Shown here: in pieces, positions 17,391 to 25,411 of the stretch | Numbering within the stretch: position 1 is the first letter of the stretch | How the letters are laid out: each line of letters begins with the position of its first letter | Assembly (NCBI RefSeq): GCF_024586915.1 | Contig: NZ_JANBVS010000002.1 | Coordinates: 62,001 to 126,000, forward strand | DNA length: 64,000 nt | Reading direction: 5' to 3' | Source of the DNA: Bradyrhizobium sp. SRS-191 | GTDB taxonomy: Bacteria; Pseudomonadota; Alphaproteobacteria; Rhizobiales; Xanthobacteraceae | Translations under genes and position numbers: made by a program | Notes under the pieces: model-generated | The model's input: the letters and a program-made list of their open reading frames with translations, nothing else | Databases searched by the model: none | What the model was told of the DNA's origin: nothing

Positions 17391-18926
17391 TCACGGCCGT
17401 CCGTCCGGGCCTTCGGCAAAGGCATAGCCGTGGTTGGCGCCGGCGGCCGCGAGGGCCAGATCATGCTCCGACGGATCGCAGGTGAACACGCGATACAGTG
17501 GCTCACCCTGGTCGACGCGGTCGCCGATCTTCTTGAACAGGCGGATGCCGGAGCCCTTGTTGACCGGAGCGCCGGCCGTGCGCGCCAGGCGATTCAGCCG
17601 CAGGCAGTCGATGGCGGACACGATGCCGTCGTGCTCGGCCCTGACGTCGAAAGCGAGATCGCCGAGCTCGCTGCGGCACTCCGACGGCCCCTGCGCATCG
17701 ATGATCTTCAGCATCTGCTTCAGCGCCGCGCCGCTGTCGAGCAGCTCGCGCGCCCGTGCATAGCCGGCGCCGCCGCGCAGCTTCGGATCATATTCGAGCA
17801 GATGCGCCGCGAGCCGCAGCGACTTCTCGCGCAGGTCCGCCGGCGCCGTGGGCTCGTTGCCGAGCACGGCCATGACGTCTCGTGCTTCCAGCACCGGGCC
17901 GATGCCGTTGCCGATCGGCTGGCGCCCGTCGGTCGTGATCACCTCGACCTTGAGCCCGAATCGGTCGCCGACGAACTCGAACAGCTTGCGCAGCCGCATC
18001 GCCTCCGCGCCGCTGGTGAGTTTGGCCGTCGGTCCGACCGGCAGGTCGAGCAGCAGATGCGTCGAGCCGGCGGCAAGCTTCTTGGAGAGGATCGAGGCCA
18101 CCATCTGCTCGCGGGTGTCGAGGCTGAGCGGCCGCTCGACCGAGATCAGGATGTCGTCGGCCGGCGACAGATTGACGTGGCCGCCCCAGATCACGCAGCC
18201 ATTGCAGGCCGCGACGATCGACTTCATCTCCTCGGCGCCGACATTGACCCGCGCCAGCACCTCCATCGTATCGGCGGTGCCAGCCGGCGAGGTGATCGCG
18301 CGCGACGAGGTCTTCGGGATGGTCAGGCCATGCGCCGCGACGATCGGCACCACCACCATCGAGGTCCGGTTGCCGGGAATGCCGCCGATGCAGTGCTTGT
18401 CGACGACCACGGGCTCAGGCCATTTGAGCTGGGTGCCGGCATTGGCCATCGCGCGGGTCAGCGCCAGCAACTCGCCCGAGGTCATGAAGCTCGCGGAGCC
18501 GATCAGGAAGGCCGCGATCTCCATGTCCGAGTAGCGGTAATGGGCGAGGTCGTCGATCACGGCGGCGATCGCCTGGTCGCTCAAGGTCTCGCCGCGGATC
18601 TTGGCGCGGACGGATTCCAGGCTCTCGGGCGGGGTGGCCGGCGACACCGTGGCGAGCGTCCCTTCCGGCTCGGCGAATCGCCGCAGCGCCGGCTCCGACA
18701 GGCCGATCTCGTTGGGTCCCACCAGGGCGTCGTCGTCGGTGATCAGCAGGGTGGCGAGCAGGGTTCGCGAATTGCAGCGCAGCTCGACCCGGCTGAAGCC
18801 GCTGAACACCTCGGGCCGCAGCGCACGCGAGCGCCGTGAGATCACGACGACGTTCTCGCGCCCGGTATCGAGCGCGACGCTGCGGATCTTGAGCTGGGGG
18901 CGGGTGGTGTCTGATGCGGCGGTCAT
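17391..18926 (-). CDS. AMP phosphorylase / thymidine phosphorylase family protein
   Basis: A 511-residue enzyme of the nucleoside/nucleotide phosphorylase superfamily. It has an N-terminal domain of about 90 residues absent from classical DeoA, then the catalytic motifs [14 protein letters not shown] and [18 protein letters not shown]. These match archaeal AMP phosphorylase more closely than E. coli thymidine phosphorylase, which reads KHSTGG and SGRGL.HTGGT. AMP phosphorylase converts AMP, CMP or UMP with phosphate to base plus ribose 1,5-bisphosphate. The RMMBL metallohydrolase gene follows in the same transcript. Substrate is inferred; genome annotations usually call such bacterial genes putative thymidine phosphorylase. 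Confidence 0.88.
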   Translation of the reverse strand: MTAASDTTRPQLKIRSVALDTGRENVVVISRRSRALRPEVFSGFSRVELRCNSRTLLATLLITDDDALVGPNEIGLSEPALRRFAEPEGTLATVSPATPPESLESVRAKIRGETLSDQAIAAVIDDLAHYRYSDMEIAAFLIGSASFMTSGELLALTRAMANAGTQLKWPEPVVVDKHCIGGIPGNRTSMVVVPIVAAHGLTIPKTSSRAITSPAGTADTMEVLARVNVGAEEMKSIVAACNGCVIWGGHVNLSPADDILISVERPLSLDTREQMVASILSKKLAAGSTHLLLDLPVGPTAKLTSGAEAMRLRKLFEFVGDRFGLKVEVITTDGRQPIGNGIGPVLEARDVMAVLGNEPTAPADLREKSLRLAAHLLEYDPKLRGGAGYARARELLDSGAALKQMLKIIDAQGPSECRSELGDLAFDVRAEHDGIVSAIDCLRLNRLARTAGAPVNKGSGIRLFKKIGDRVDQGEPLYRVFTCDPSEHDLALAAAGANHGYAFAEGPDGRP

Positions 18927-19349
18927 GGCGTTCAGGATAAACCCTATGCGGTGCGCCGCCAGGGCCGTTGACCCAGATCATGCCATGGAATCCCCAGGTG
19001 GGATCTTCGGGTGCATCTTGAGATGCCATCTGCCGGACAAGCCGAATTTTTTCTAAATGTATCGCATGAGAATTCGGAAGCAGCGAAGAGGTTCGGCCGA
19101 TCCCCCAGGGCCGGCGAGCCGAAAACAAAACGCAATGAAGTCAGCTGCTTGTGATGTCTTTTGAGCATGCCGGGACAACGCAGGCGCGAGCTCGCCTTGG
19201 CCTCGCGCGTTGATGTCCGGACGCCGCGGCTCCCTTGTCGGGTTAACCCATTGTTCAAGCCGATGACGCAGGGTTTCCGCGGGGCGTCCGTCCCGGCCTT
19301 GGCGCGCCCTTCCGGCGCATCAGATGATCGAGCCCGACCGGAGTGGTAG
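18927..19349. other. Intergenic region ahead of the Flp pilin gene
   Basis: This 423-base gap separates the leftward AMP-phosphorylase gene from the rightward pilin gene. An AT-richer patch at 19040-19075 is a possible promoter for one of them. No repeat, RNA gene or convincing extra open frame was seen. Confidence 0.4.
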
Positions 19350-19514
19350 ATGCGGCAGTTGATTGCGAGCTTTCTCAAAGATCAGGCCGGTGCGACGTCG
19401 ATCGAATACGCCATCATTGCCGGCGGCCTCAGCATCGTGATCCTGGCGGCGGTCAACGGCCTGGGGTCCGGCCTCAGCAGCAAGTTCACGTCGATCAACA
19501 GCTCGATCAAGTAA
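19350..19514 (+). CDS. Flp-family type IVb pilin
   Basis: A 54-residue prepilin. MRQLIASFLKDQAG is a short basic leader ending in Gly14, followed by ATSIEYAII, which has Glu at +5 and Tyr at +6 as in Flp/TadE-type pilins, then a hydrophobic stretch (AGGLSIVILAAVNGLG) and a short polar tail. TadV-type prepilin peptidase would cut after Gly14, and the mature 40-residue pilin would polymerise into an adhesion pilus. No tad/cpa assembly genes are nearby, so it must rely on a locus elsewhere or be a spare pilin. A strong hairpin follows 90 bases downstream. Confidence 0.88.
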   Translation: MRQLIASFLKDQAGATSIEYAIIAGGLSIVILAAVNGLGSGLSSKFTSINSSIK

Positions 19515-19603
19515 TCGACCTCGCTGCCGGAACGCACGCGCCTGCTCATAATATCCTGATGTGATCGATCCCTTGGTGCGATCGATCCGGTGTCCGAATG
19601 AAG

Positions 19604-19639
19604 CACGAGCTTCCGGCGGGGCATCGCCGGAAGCTCGTG
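19604..19639. terminator. Strong hairpin between convergent pilin and porin genes
   Basis: A perfect 15-bp stem (cacgagcttccggcg and its complement) closes a six-base loop (gggcat). It sits 29 bases past the porin stop codon when read leftward and 90 bases past the pilin gene when read rightward. There is no long T-tract on either side, so it is a bidirectional hairpin terminator or an RNA-stabilising 3' end rather than a textbook intrinsic terminator. Confidence 0.7.
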
Positions 19640-19667
19640 GCCTGTTCGGAGGTTCGATCGTCCAGCG

Positions 19668-21215
19668 TCAGAAGTTGCGCTGGGCGCGCAGCAGCATGCT
19701 CACGGTGTCCTGGTCCTTGAGCTGGTAGATCGCGGCCGGCTTCGCCGTGCTGGCGACGGTCGGAGCGTTCGCCGTTCCCGAGAACTTCTGGTCGAGATGG
19801 CTGTAGGTCACGTCGGCCGAGAAGGTCAGGTTCTTGACCGGCACCCAGCGCGTGATCAGGCCGATCTGCGACAGGTTGAAGTCTGGGTTGCAGGTCGAGC
19901 CCGCCGTGAGCAGTCCGGTCGCCGCGATCCGCGTGCAGATCAGATCCGAGCCGGTCTGGCCGTAGCGGACCTGGGCGTAGGCGCCGTACAGCGCCGTGTT
20001 CCAGTGCGGATCCCAGTTATGGGTGAAGGCGCCGCGCATGCCCCAGGTCTGCACGGTCGACAGGCCCGTGCCGTTGCCGAACACCGCATCGGCAACGCCG
20101 GCAAAGCCGATGCTCTGGTAGGCGCCGGCGACGCCGGTGCTGCCGTACATCGAGTAGGACGTCGAAGCCAAGCTCTGGAAGTTGTAGCGGCTGGCGCCGT
20201 CGGTATAGACCGCCTGCAGGTTCAGGACGTCGCCTGGACCGGTCGGGATGTTCTTGATCGACAGCGACAGCTGGCCGGCCCAGCCCCATTTGTCCGACGG
20301 ATGACCGGCGGTCTCGACGCCCGGAGAGTAGTAGCCGGCGTGGTTGTCATGCGCAGCGAACGACGCCTGGAACAGGCCCCAGGCCTGATCGACGCGCACC
20401 ATGCCGATGATGTCGGGCGCCACGTTGCCGCCGATGCTGTTCGTGCCATAGGCGCCGCCCAGCACGCCGGACGAGGTGATGCCGGACGTGTTCCAGATGT
20501 TGCTGGTGAAGAACTGGCTCTGGTCCTCGACCGAGACCGCAGCCGTGATGCCCTGGCCGAAATCGGCGGTGTAGGTGAACTGGTTGACGCCGTTGTTCGA
20601 GCCGCTGCCGCCGACCAGGCCGTCGAAATTGTTGCCGGGGTAGTTGGTCCACGGCGCGTCGAACGTCGACACCGCCTTGCCCATGGTGAAGCCGGCGAAC
20701 TGGATGAAGGCGTAGTAGACGCCGAGCGAGCCGCCCGAGATGCCGTCATTGCTGAGACCGTTGACGGAGGTCAGGGCGGTCGTGCTGGCGGAGCCGGTGT
20801 TGTACTGGGTGCCGCCATTGCCGACGCCGGCATAGGTGCCCGACGTCCAAGTCAACACCGCGTCGAAATAGGTGCGGACCACGCCGTACTCGGTCGCGGT
20901 GCGCGTATCGATGTTCAGATCCTGGCGTGCGCGGGTCTGAAGCCGGTTGCTGAGGCGATTGTCCGCGCCGCCCTGGGCGGAATAGGCGCCGCCATAATTG
21001 CTGTTGGTCCACATCGCGGTTTCCGCGCGCACATAGCCACCCAGCTTGATGCAGGTGTCGGTGCCGGGAATGTAGTAGAAGCCCGTGCCGTAGAGCGAGC
21101 AGACCTTCACGTACTCGACGGCCTTGGCCTTGATCGGAAGATCCGCGGCCTGAGCCGCTGCGGCTGACAAAATCACTGCTCCCGTTCCGAGAAGCAGGCC
21201 CCTCATCGTCTTCAT
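19668..21215 (-). CDS. Outer-membrane porin (Porin_2 family)
   Basis: A 515-residue porin. The start at 21215 is set by a GGAGA 8-10 bases upstream and by the signal peptide that follows (MKTMRGLLLGTGAVILSAAAAQA, cut before ADLP). The mature N-terminus, YVKVCSLYGTGFYYIPGTDT, then IKLGGYVRAE, is characteristic of alphaproteobacterial Porin_2/Omp2b-like 16-strand porins. The rest alternates aromatic and polar residues as beta-strands do, ending in a C-terminal Phe (QRNF) recognised by the BAM machinery. It is a general diffusion pore; such genes occur in several copies in Bradyrhizobium. Single-gene unit with its own terminator-like hairpin. Confidence 0.93.
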   Translation of the reverse strand: MKTMRGLLLGTGAVILSAAAAQAADLPIKAKAVEYVKVCSLYGTGFYYIPGTDTCIKLGGYVRAETAMWTNSNYGGAYSAQGGADNRLSNRLQTRARQDLNIDTRTATEYGVVRTYFDAVLTWTSGTYAGVGNGGTQYNTGSASTTALTSVNGLSNDGISGGSLGVYYAFIQFAGFTMGKAVSTFDAPWTNYPGNNFDGLVGGSGSNNGVNQFTYTADFGQGITAAVSVEDQSQFFTSNIWNTSGITSSGVLGGAYGTNSIGGNVAPDIIGMVRVDQAWGLFQASFAAHDNHAGYYSPGVETAGHPSDKWGWAGQLSLSIKNIPTGPGDVLNLQAVYTDGASRYNFQSLASTSYSMYGSTGVAGAYQSIGFAGVADAVFGNGTGLSTVQTWGMRGAFTHNWDPHWNTALYGAYAQVRYGQTGSDLICTRIAATGLLTAGSTCNPDFNLSQIGLITRWVPVKNLTFSADVTYSHLDQKFSGTANAPTVASTAKPAAIYQLKDQDTVSMLLRAQRNF

Positions 21216-21590
21216 TCTATGTCTCCGGTTGATCGGCGCCCACACGGCCCCCCGCGTGTCGCCCCTGGCGTCGCCAGACTTCATGTCCCCACACCGATAC
21301 GCTCGGCTCTCGGATCGCGTGAACGAATTGTCCACGAGCCCATTTCAATTTGATGAAAGTTGCTCGTTTGCTCGGGTTCCGCTCGATCGTCGTTAACGCG
21401 CTCTTCGTTCGCACGCGCTTCGACGCGATCACGCCATCCTTCTGACCTGTCGATGGCAATCTGTTAATGATGTTATTCGTGAATAGGGTAGATGGGAATC
21501 CCGAACAATCCCGGTGGTGATGCTCTGCACGTCATCGTGCTTCGGCAAGTCCCTGACCCACCCGCAGAAACGCTCTTCTCGCGCGACGTC
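21216..21590. promoter_or_regulatory. Upstream region of the porin gene
   Basis: This 375-base gap lies between the LysR gene's stop codon and the porin start; both are leftward. Its middle (21430-21500) is AT-rich relative to its surroundings, as expected for the porin promoter and a leader of some 200 bases. I could not pick a -35/-10 pair with confidence. No gene or repeat was seen. Confidence 0.4.
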
Positions 21591-22589
21591 TCATCGGCCC
21601 GACTCGATCTGAGCCGATACCCGATGTGACGGTGTGACGACAAGCGCGTTGCCGCCTAGTCTCGTGATGGATGCGATCGGCTGTCGCATGGCGTCGCCTC
21701 GCCAACGCTTCACGAAGTCGAGAAACACCTGCAAAGGCATCGGCGGCTGTCGCCGACTCGGATGATACAGAAACAGTCCTGGAGTCGCGTAGTTCCAGTC
21801 GGGCAGCAGACGCACCAGGCGTCCGTCCGCCAGATGCGGATCGACCATCGGCTCGACGAGATAGGCGACACCGACGCCGTCCAGCGCGGCATTCAGGGCC
21901 AGATCAAAATCGTTGACGATCAGCGAGCCGTCCACGGCGATCTCCGCCCGCTGCTCGCCCTTGTCGAAGATCCACGGCTGCAGCGTGTCATCGGCCGGAA
22001 AGCGATGCCGGATGCAGTTGTGTGTCTGAAGCTCTTCCGGATGGGACGGCGCCGGACGGCTCGCGAGATAGTCCGGCGAGGCGACGGCGATGAAATTGCA
22101 GTCGTCGAACACGCGGATCACCTTCATGTCGCGCTCGACCCGATGACCGGATCGGATACCGGCATCGAAGCGATTGCGGACGATGTCGCTGTTCGTATCG
22201 TCGACGGCGAGCTCGAGCTGAATGGACGGATATTCGGCGAGGAACGACCTGATCAGCGGCCCAAGGCCTCTGAGGGCGAACACGCGCGACACCGCCAGCC
22301 GGAGCGTGCCCACGGGCTTGTCTCGGAAGGCGTTGATGCTCTCGATCGCCTGATCGACACGTTCGAGAGCCGGCTGGATCTCCGCGAGCAGCCGTACGCC
22401 GGCTTCGGTCAGCGCGACGCTGCGCGTGGTCCGGTTGAACAGCCTGACGTCGAGCCGCTCCTCGAGACTCTTGATCGTCTGGCTGATGGTCGGCAGCGAG
22501 CAGCCGATGTGAGCGGCAGCCTTGGTGAAGCTCAACGTGTCCGCGACGGCCGCGAACGCCGAGAGCTCGGACAATTGGACTCGCGCCAT
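21591..22589 (-). CDS. LysR-family transcriptional regulator
   Basis: A 332-residue regulator. The N-terminal winged helix-turn-helix spans about residues 5-64 (FTKAAAHIGCSLPTISQTIKSLEERLDVRLFNRTTRSVALTEAG is the family hallmark, given here as the region 21-64), followed by a linker helix and a two-lobed effector domain from about residue 92. FNRTTRSVALTEAG places it with the large YafC/DmlR/PgrR-like group. The C-terminal 25 residues extend beyond the usual end. It lies upstream of the porin gene in the same direction, but a 375-base gap argues against simple co-transcription. The target and ligand are unknown. Confidence 0.92.
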   Translation of the reverse strand: MARVQLSELSAFAAVADTLSFTKAAAHIGCSLPTISQTIKSLEERLDVRLFNRTTRSVALTEAGVRLLAEIQPALERVDQAIESINAFRDKPVGTLRLAVSRVFALRGLGPLIRSFLAEYPSIQLELAVDDTNSDIVRNRFDAGIRSGHRVERDMKVIRVFDDCNFIAVASPDYLASRPAPSHPEELQTHNCIRHRFPADDTLQPWIFDKGEQRAEIAVDGSLIVNDFDLALNAALDGVGVAYLVEPMVDPHLADGRLVRLLPDWNYATPGLFLYHPSRRQPPMPLQVFLDFVKRWRGDAMRQPIASITRLGGNALVVTPSHRVSAQIESGR

Positions 22590-23028
22590 GCCCTAGTCCA
22601 GCCGCGCCTGATCCTGTCTCTCATCGCGCTGAAACATGCACACCCCCTGACACACTGCGTCGTGCAGCCGGAACGACTCCGCCAAGATCGTTCCACCATC
22701 CGGACCAGATGCACCGACTCGACGCGCGCCCGATCATTCACCCGCGCCGCAGAGCTAGGCGCGACGTGCTCATTCCGCAAGCATCGACGCCGCCTCATCG
22801 TGATCACAAATCCGCGTCTGACAATGGCAAATGGCTGACCGACTCAGCTGATTCCGAGGGCCAGGCGGGGATCGCTGCTGCTCGCAGATGAGTGCGAGGC
22901 GTCGCCTGGGTTGTGGCCGATAGGGATGGGGAAGGGCCTGGACCTTCGCGAGACCGAGCTCGTCAAGCTCCGCGGCGACCTCGGAGAGCGTGCCGCGTGT
23001 TTCGAAGACGGTGGATCGTCTCGGCGTG
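22590..23028. other. Intergenic region without recognised gene
   Basis: A 439-base gap between the Ku gene's stop codon (leftward) and the LysR start codon (leftward). It must contain the LysR promoter. Several short open frames cross it in different phases, but none has a start signal, conserved motif or consistent codon use. No repeat or RNA gene was found. Confidence 0.4.
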
Positions 23029-24003
23029 TCAGCTCGCCTTGCGCGAGCGCGCGGTCGTCCGAACCGGCTTCTCGGCCTTCTTCGGCTCCTCCGCCTTCTT
23101 CGGCTCGTCCTTGGCCTTCTTGCCGCTGATCGGCAGCAGCATCTCGCGCTGGCCCTCGACCCGCTTCTTCGGCTTCTTGGCCTTGGTCTTCGGAGCAGGG
23201 GCCGACGCGGCGGGCGCCTTGTCGCCTTCGTTGGCCAGGCTGCGCTTCAGCGCATCCATCAGGTTGATGACGTTGCCGCTCGACTTCGGCGCCGCCTTGG
23301 CGGTGATGGTCACGCCGTTGCGCTTCTTGTTGATGAGTTCGACCAGCGCGGCCTCGTAATGGTCTTCGAAGTTCTCCGGCTGGAAGTCGGCGGATTTCTT
23401 CTCGACGATGTGCTTGGCGAGATCCAGCATGTCGCCCGTGATCTTCACGTCCTGGATGTCGTCGAAATATTCGTCCTCGTTGCGGACCTCGTAGGGATAG
23501 CGCAGCAGCGTGCCCATCAGGCCTTTGCCGAGCGGCTCCAGCGCAATGATGTGCTCGCGGTTCGTCAGCACCACGCGGCCGATCGCAACCTTGTCCATGC
23601 TGCGGATCGTCTCGCGGATGACTGCGAAGGCGTCATGGCCGACCTTGCCGTCGGGGACGAGATAATAGGGGCGGATCAGATAGCGGCTGTCGATGTCGGC
23701 GCGCGGGACGAACTCGTCGATCTCGATCGTATGCGTCGAGTCGAGCGCGATGTCCTCGAGCTCGTCCTTGGTGACCTCGATGTAGGTGTCGGTGTCGACC
23801 TTGTAGCCCTTGACGATGTCCTCGTTGGCCACTTCCTCGCCGGTCTCGGCGTCGACCCGGCTGTATTTGATACGATGACCGGTCTTGCGGTTGATCTGGT
23901 TGAAGGAGACCTTCTCGGACTCCGACGTCGCCGGATAGAGCGCGACCGGACAGGTCACGAGCGACAGCCGCAGAAAACCCTTCCAATTGGCGCGCGGGGC
24001 CAT
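23029..24003 (-). CDS. ku: Non-homologous end-joining protein Ku
   Basis: A 324-residue prokaryotic Ku. The N-terminal Ku beta-barrel core reads MAPRANWKGFLRLSLVTCPV, then VSFNQINRKTGHRIKY, DIVKGYKVDTDTYI and a central segment RPYYLVPDGKVGHDAFAVI, all diagnostic. The homodimer encircles DNA ends and recruits ligase D. Residues after about 250 form a Lys/Ala/Pro-rich basic tail with repeated EEPKKAE units, which in other bacterial Ku proteins enhances DNA binding and LigD recruitment. No ligD is in the window, so its partner must be elsewhere. Bradyrhizobia often carry several ku copies. Confidence 0.95.
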   Translation of the reverse strand: MAPRANWKGFLRLSLVTCPVALYPATSESEKVSFNQINRKTGHRIKYSRVDAETGEEVANEDIVKGYKVDTDTYIEVTKDELEDIALDSTHTIEIDEFVPRADIDSRYLIRPYYLVPDGKVGHDAFAVIRETIRSMDKVAIGRVVLTNREHIIALEPLGKGLMGTLLRYPYEVRNEDEYFDDIQDVKITGDMLDLAKHIVEKKSADFQPENFEDHYEAALVELINKKRNGVTITAKAAPKSSGNVINLMDALKRSLANEGDKAPAASAPAPKTKAKKPKKRVEGQREMLLPISGKKAKDEPKKAEEPKKAEKPVRTTARSRKAS

Positions 24004-24268
24004 TCCTCAACTCCACTCAACTGCGAACTGACGGGCGGACTCTCCGGGGACCGGGCTGCTGCGGACGTAGTTGTCGCCAGCGGCCGCGAGGATAACATCG
24101 CAGGCCCTGGATTCAACAAGCGTAGCTGCAGATTCTGAGAGCGGCGTTAACTGGTCGCAGCCGTGCCGGTCCCCGGAACATCATCTGGCGGTCGACGTTG
24201 CCAACGGGAGCAACTGAGGGAGCGCGATACCGCGCTCGATATCGAAATAGCAGCGAGCTGAGGGCGCC

Positions 24269-24421
24269 ATGGCAACAAGACGAGGGTCGCAGATCGTCGA
24301 AACTCCCACCGAAGCGCGGCAGGGTGAACCCGGCCCGTCGGTCCTGGCCATGCTGGCCATCTCCACGGGGCTGGCGCTGCTGGTCCTGGGCCTCGTGTGG
24401 TTCGTGTTCTTCCATACCTGA
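24269..24421 (+). CDS. Small single-pass membrane protein, 50 residues
   Basis: The ATG at 24269 opens a 50-codon frame. The first 23 residues are polar and charged (MATRRGSQIVETPTEAR), and residues 24-48 are one hydrophobic helix (AMLAISTGLALLVLGLVWF) ending FFHT. A near-perfect intrinsic terminator lies 53 bases after the stop codon, which strongly supports a transcribed unit. It is divergent from ku. I know of similar short single-TM proteins in Bradyrhizobium annotated only as hypothetical. The positive-inside rule puts the N-terminus in the cytoplasm. Function unknown. Confidence 0.65.
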   Translation: MATRRGSQIVETPTEARQGEPGPSVLAMLAISTGLALLVLGLVWFVFFHT

Positions 24422-24473
24422 AGGCGCATCGGCCGACCGCGGGACGCAGCAGTCGCCACCCATCACCAGCTCC

Positions 24474-24502
24474 AGCCCGGCCATCCCCATGGCCGGGCTT
24501 TT
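24474..24502 (+). terminator. Intrinsic terminator
   Basis: A 10-bp stem (gcccggccat at 24475-24484 paired with atggccgggc at 24489-24498) closes a CCCC loop and is followed by TTTTC. This is a good rho-independent terminator for the 50-residue membrane-protein gene and separates it from the two-component genes downstream. Confidence 0.85.
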
Positions 24503-24675
24503 CATCGTGGTGTCCCAGAGCTTATATCCGCCCCAATTCTGTCGGCCCTTGCCGACGGTCCGGGCCGAGATGACCAAAAAGTAACCCCATCGGTCGGGTT
24601 CCGTTCATGCGCGGTTCACGGCCTTCCGGTTCATCTTGAGGGCGGAAATCGTGCAGTTCAGCTTTGGAGGCAAGC

Positions 24676-25350
24676 GTGCGTCTGCTCGTTGTCGAGGACG
24701 ATCCGGATCTCAACCGTCAGCTCACCACGGCCCTGAGCGACGCCGGCTACGTCGTGGACCGTGCGTTCGATGGTGAGGAGGGGCATTATCTTGGCGACAG
24801 CGAGCCGTACGACGCGGTCGTGCTGGATATCGGCCTGCCCAAGATGGACGGCATCTCGGTGCTGGAAGCGTGGCGGCGCAATGGCCGCGCGATGCCGGTC
24901 CTGATCCTGACCGCACGGGATCGCTGGAGCGACAAGGTGCAGGGCTTCGATGCCGGCGCCGACGACTACGTCGCCAAGCCGTTTCACCTCGAAGAGGTGC
25001 TGGCGCGCATCCGCGCGTTGCTGCGCCGCTCTGCCGGCCATGCCCAGAGTGAGCTGACATGCGGACCGGTCACGCTCGATACCCGCACGGGTAAGGTCAG
25101 CGTGTCGGGCAATCCCGTCAAGATGACCTCACATGAATACCGCCTGCTGTCCTACCTGATGCATCATTCCGGCCGCGTCGTGTCGCGCAGCGAGCTGGTC
25201 GAGCATCTCTACGACCAGGACTTCGACCGCGACTCGAATACGATCGAGGTGTTCGTCGGCCGAATCAGGAAGAAGCTCGACTGCGACGTCATCCAGACCG
25301 TGCGCGGCCTCGGCTATCTCTTGACTCCCCCGCCGGCCGCCGGCGCCTGA
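24676..25350 (+). CDS. PhoP-like OmpR-family response regulator
   Basis: A 224-residue regulator. I chose GTG at 24676 because GGAGG (24666-24670) sits five bases upstream and the protein then begins directly with the receiver (VRLLVVEDDPDL). The receiver has acidic pocket residues, Asp51 as phosphoacceptor in LDIGLPKMDG, and Lys102 in DYVAKPF. The C-terminal winged helix (SHEYRLLSYLMHHSGRVVS, EVFVGRIRKKL, VRGLGYLL) is OmpR/PhoB-type. The PhoQ-like kinase follows 61 bases later, forming a two-component operon likely sensing envelope conditions such as divalent cations, pH or membrane stress. The signal is inferred from family resemblance only. Confidence 0.92.
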   Translation: MRLLVVEDDPDLNRQLTTALSDAGYVVDRAFDGEEGHYLGDSEPYDAVVLDIGLPKMDGISVLEAWRRNGRAMPVLILTARDRWSDKVQGFDAGADDYVAKPFHLEEVLARIRALLRRSAGHAQSELTCGPVTLDTRTGKVSVSGNPVKMTSHEYRLLSYLMHHSGRVVSRSELVEHLYDQDFDRDSNTIEVFVGRIRKKLDCDVIQTVRGLGYLLTPPPAAGA

Positions 25351-25411
25351 TCCGAGCTCGGCGCCCGCCATTGATGTGGCCGGGCGCCGGCCGTTTCGCT
25401 AATTTGCGGTC

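Noticed and set aside
22709-23359. Open frames in the LysR-ku gap
   Set aside because: No start signals or motifs. One continues as a shadow of ku; codon use is inconsistent.
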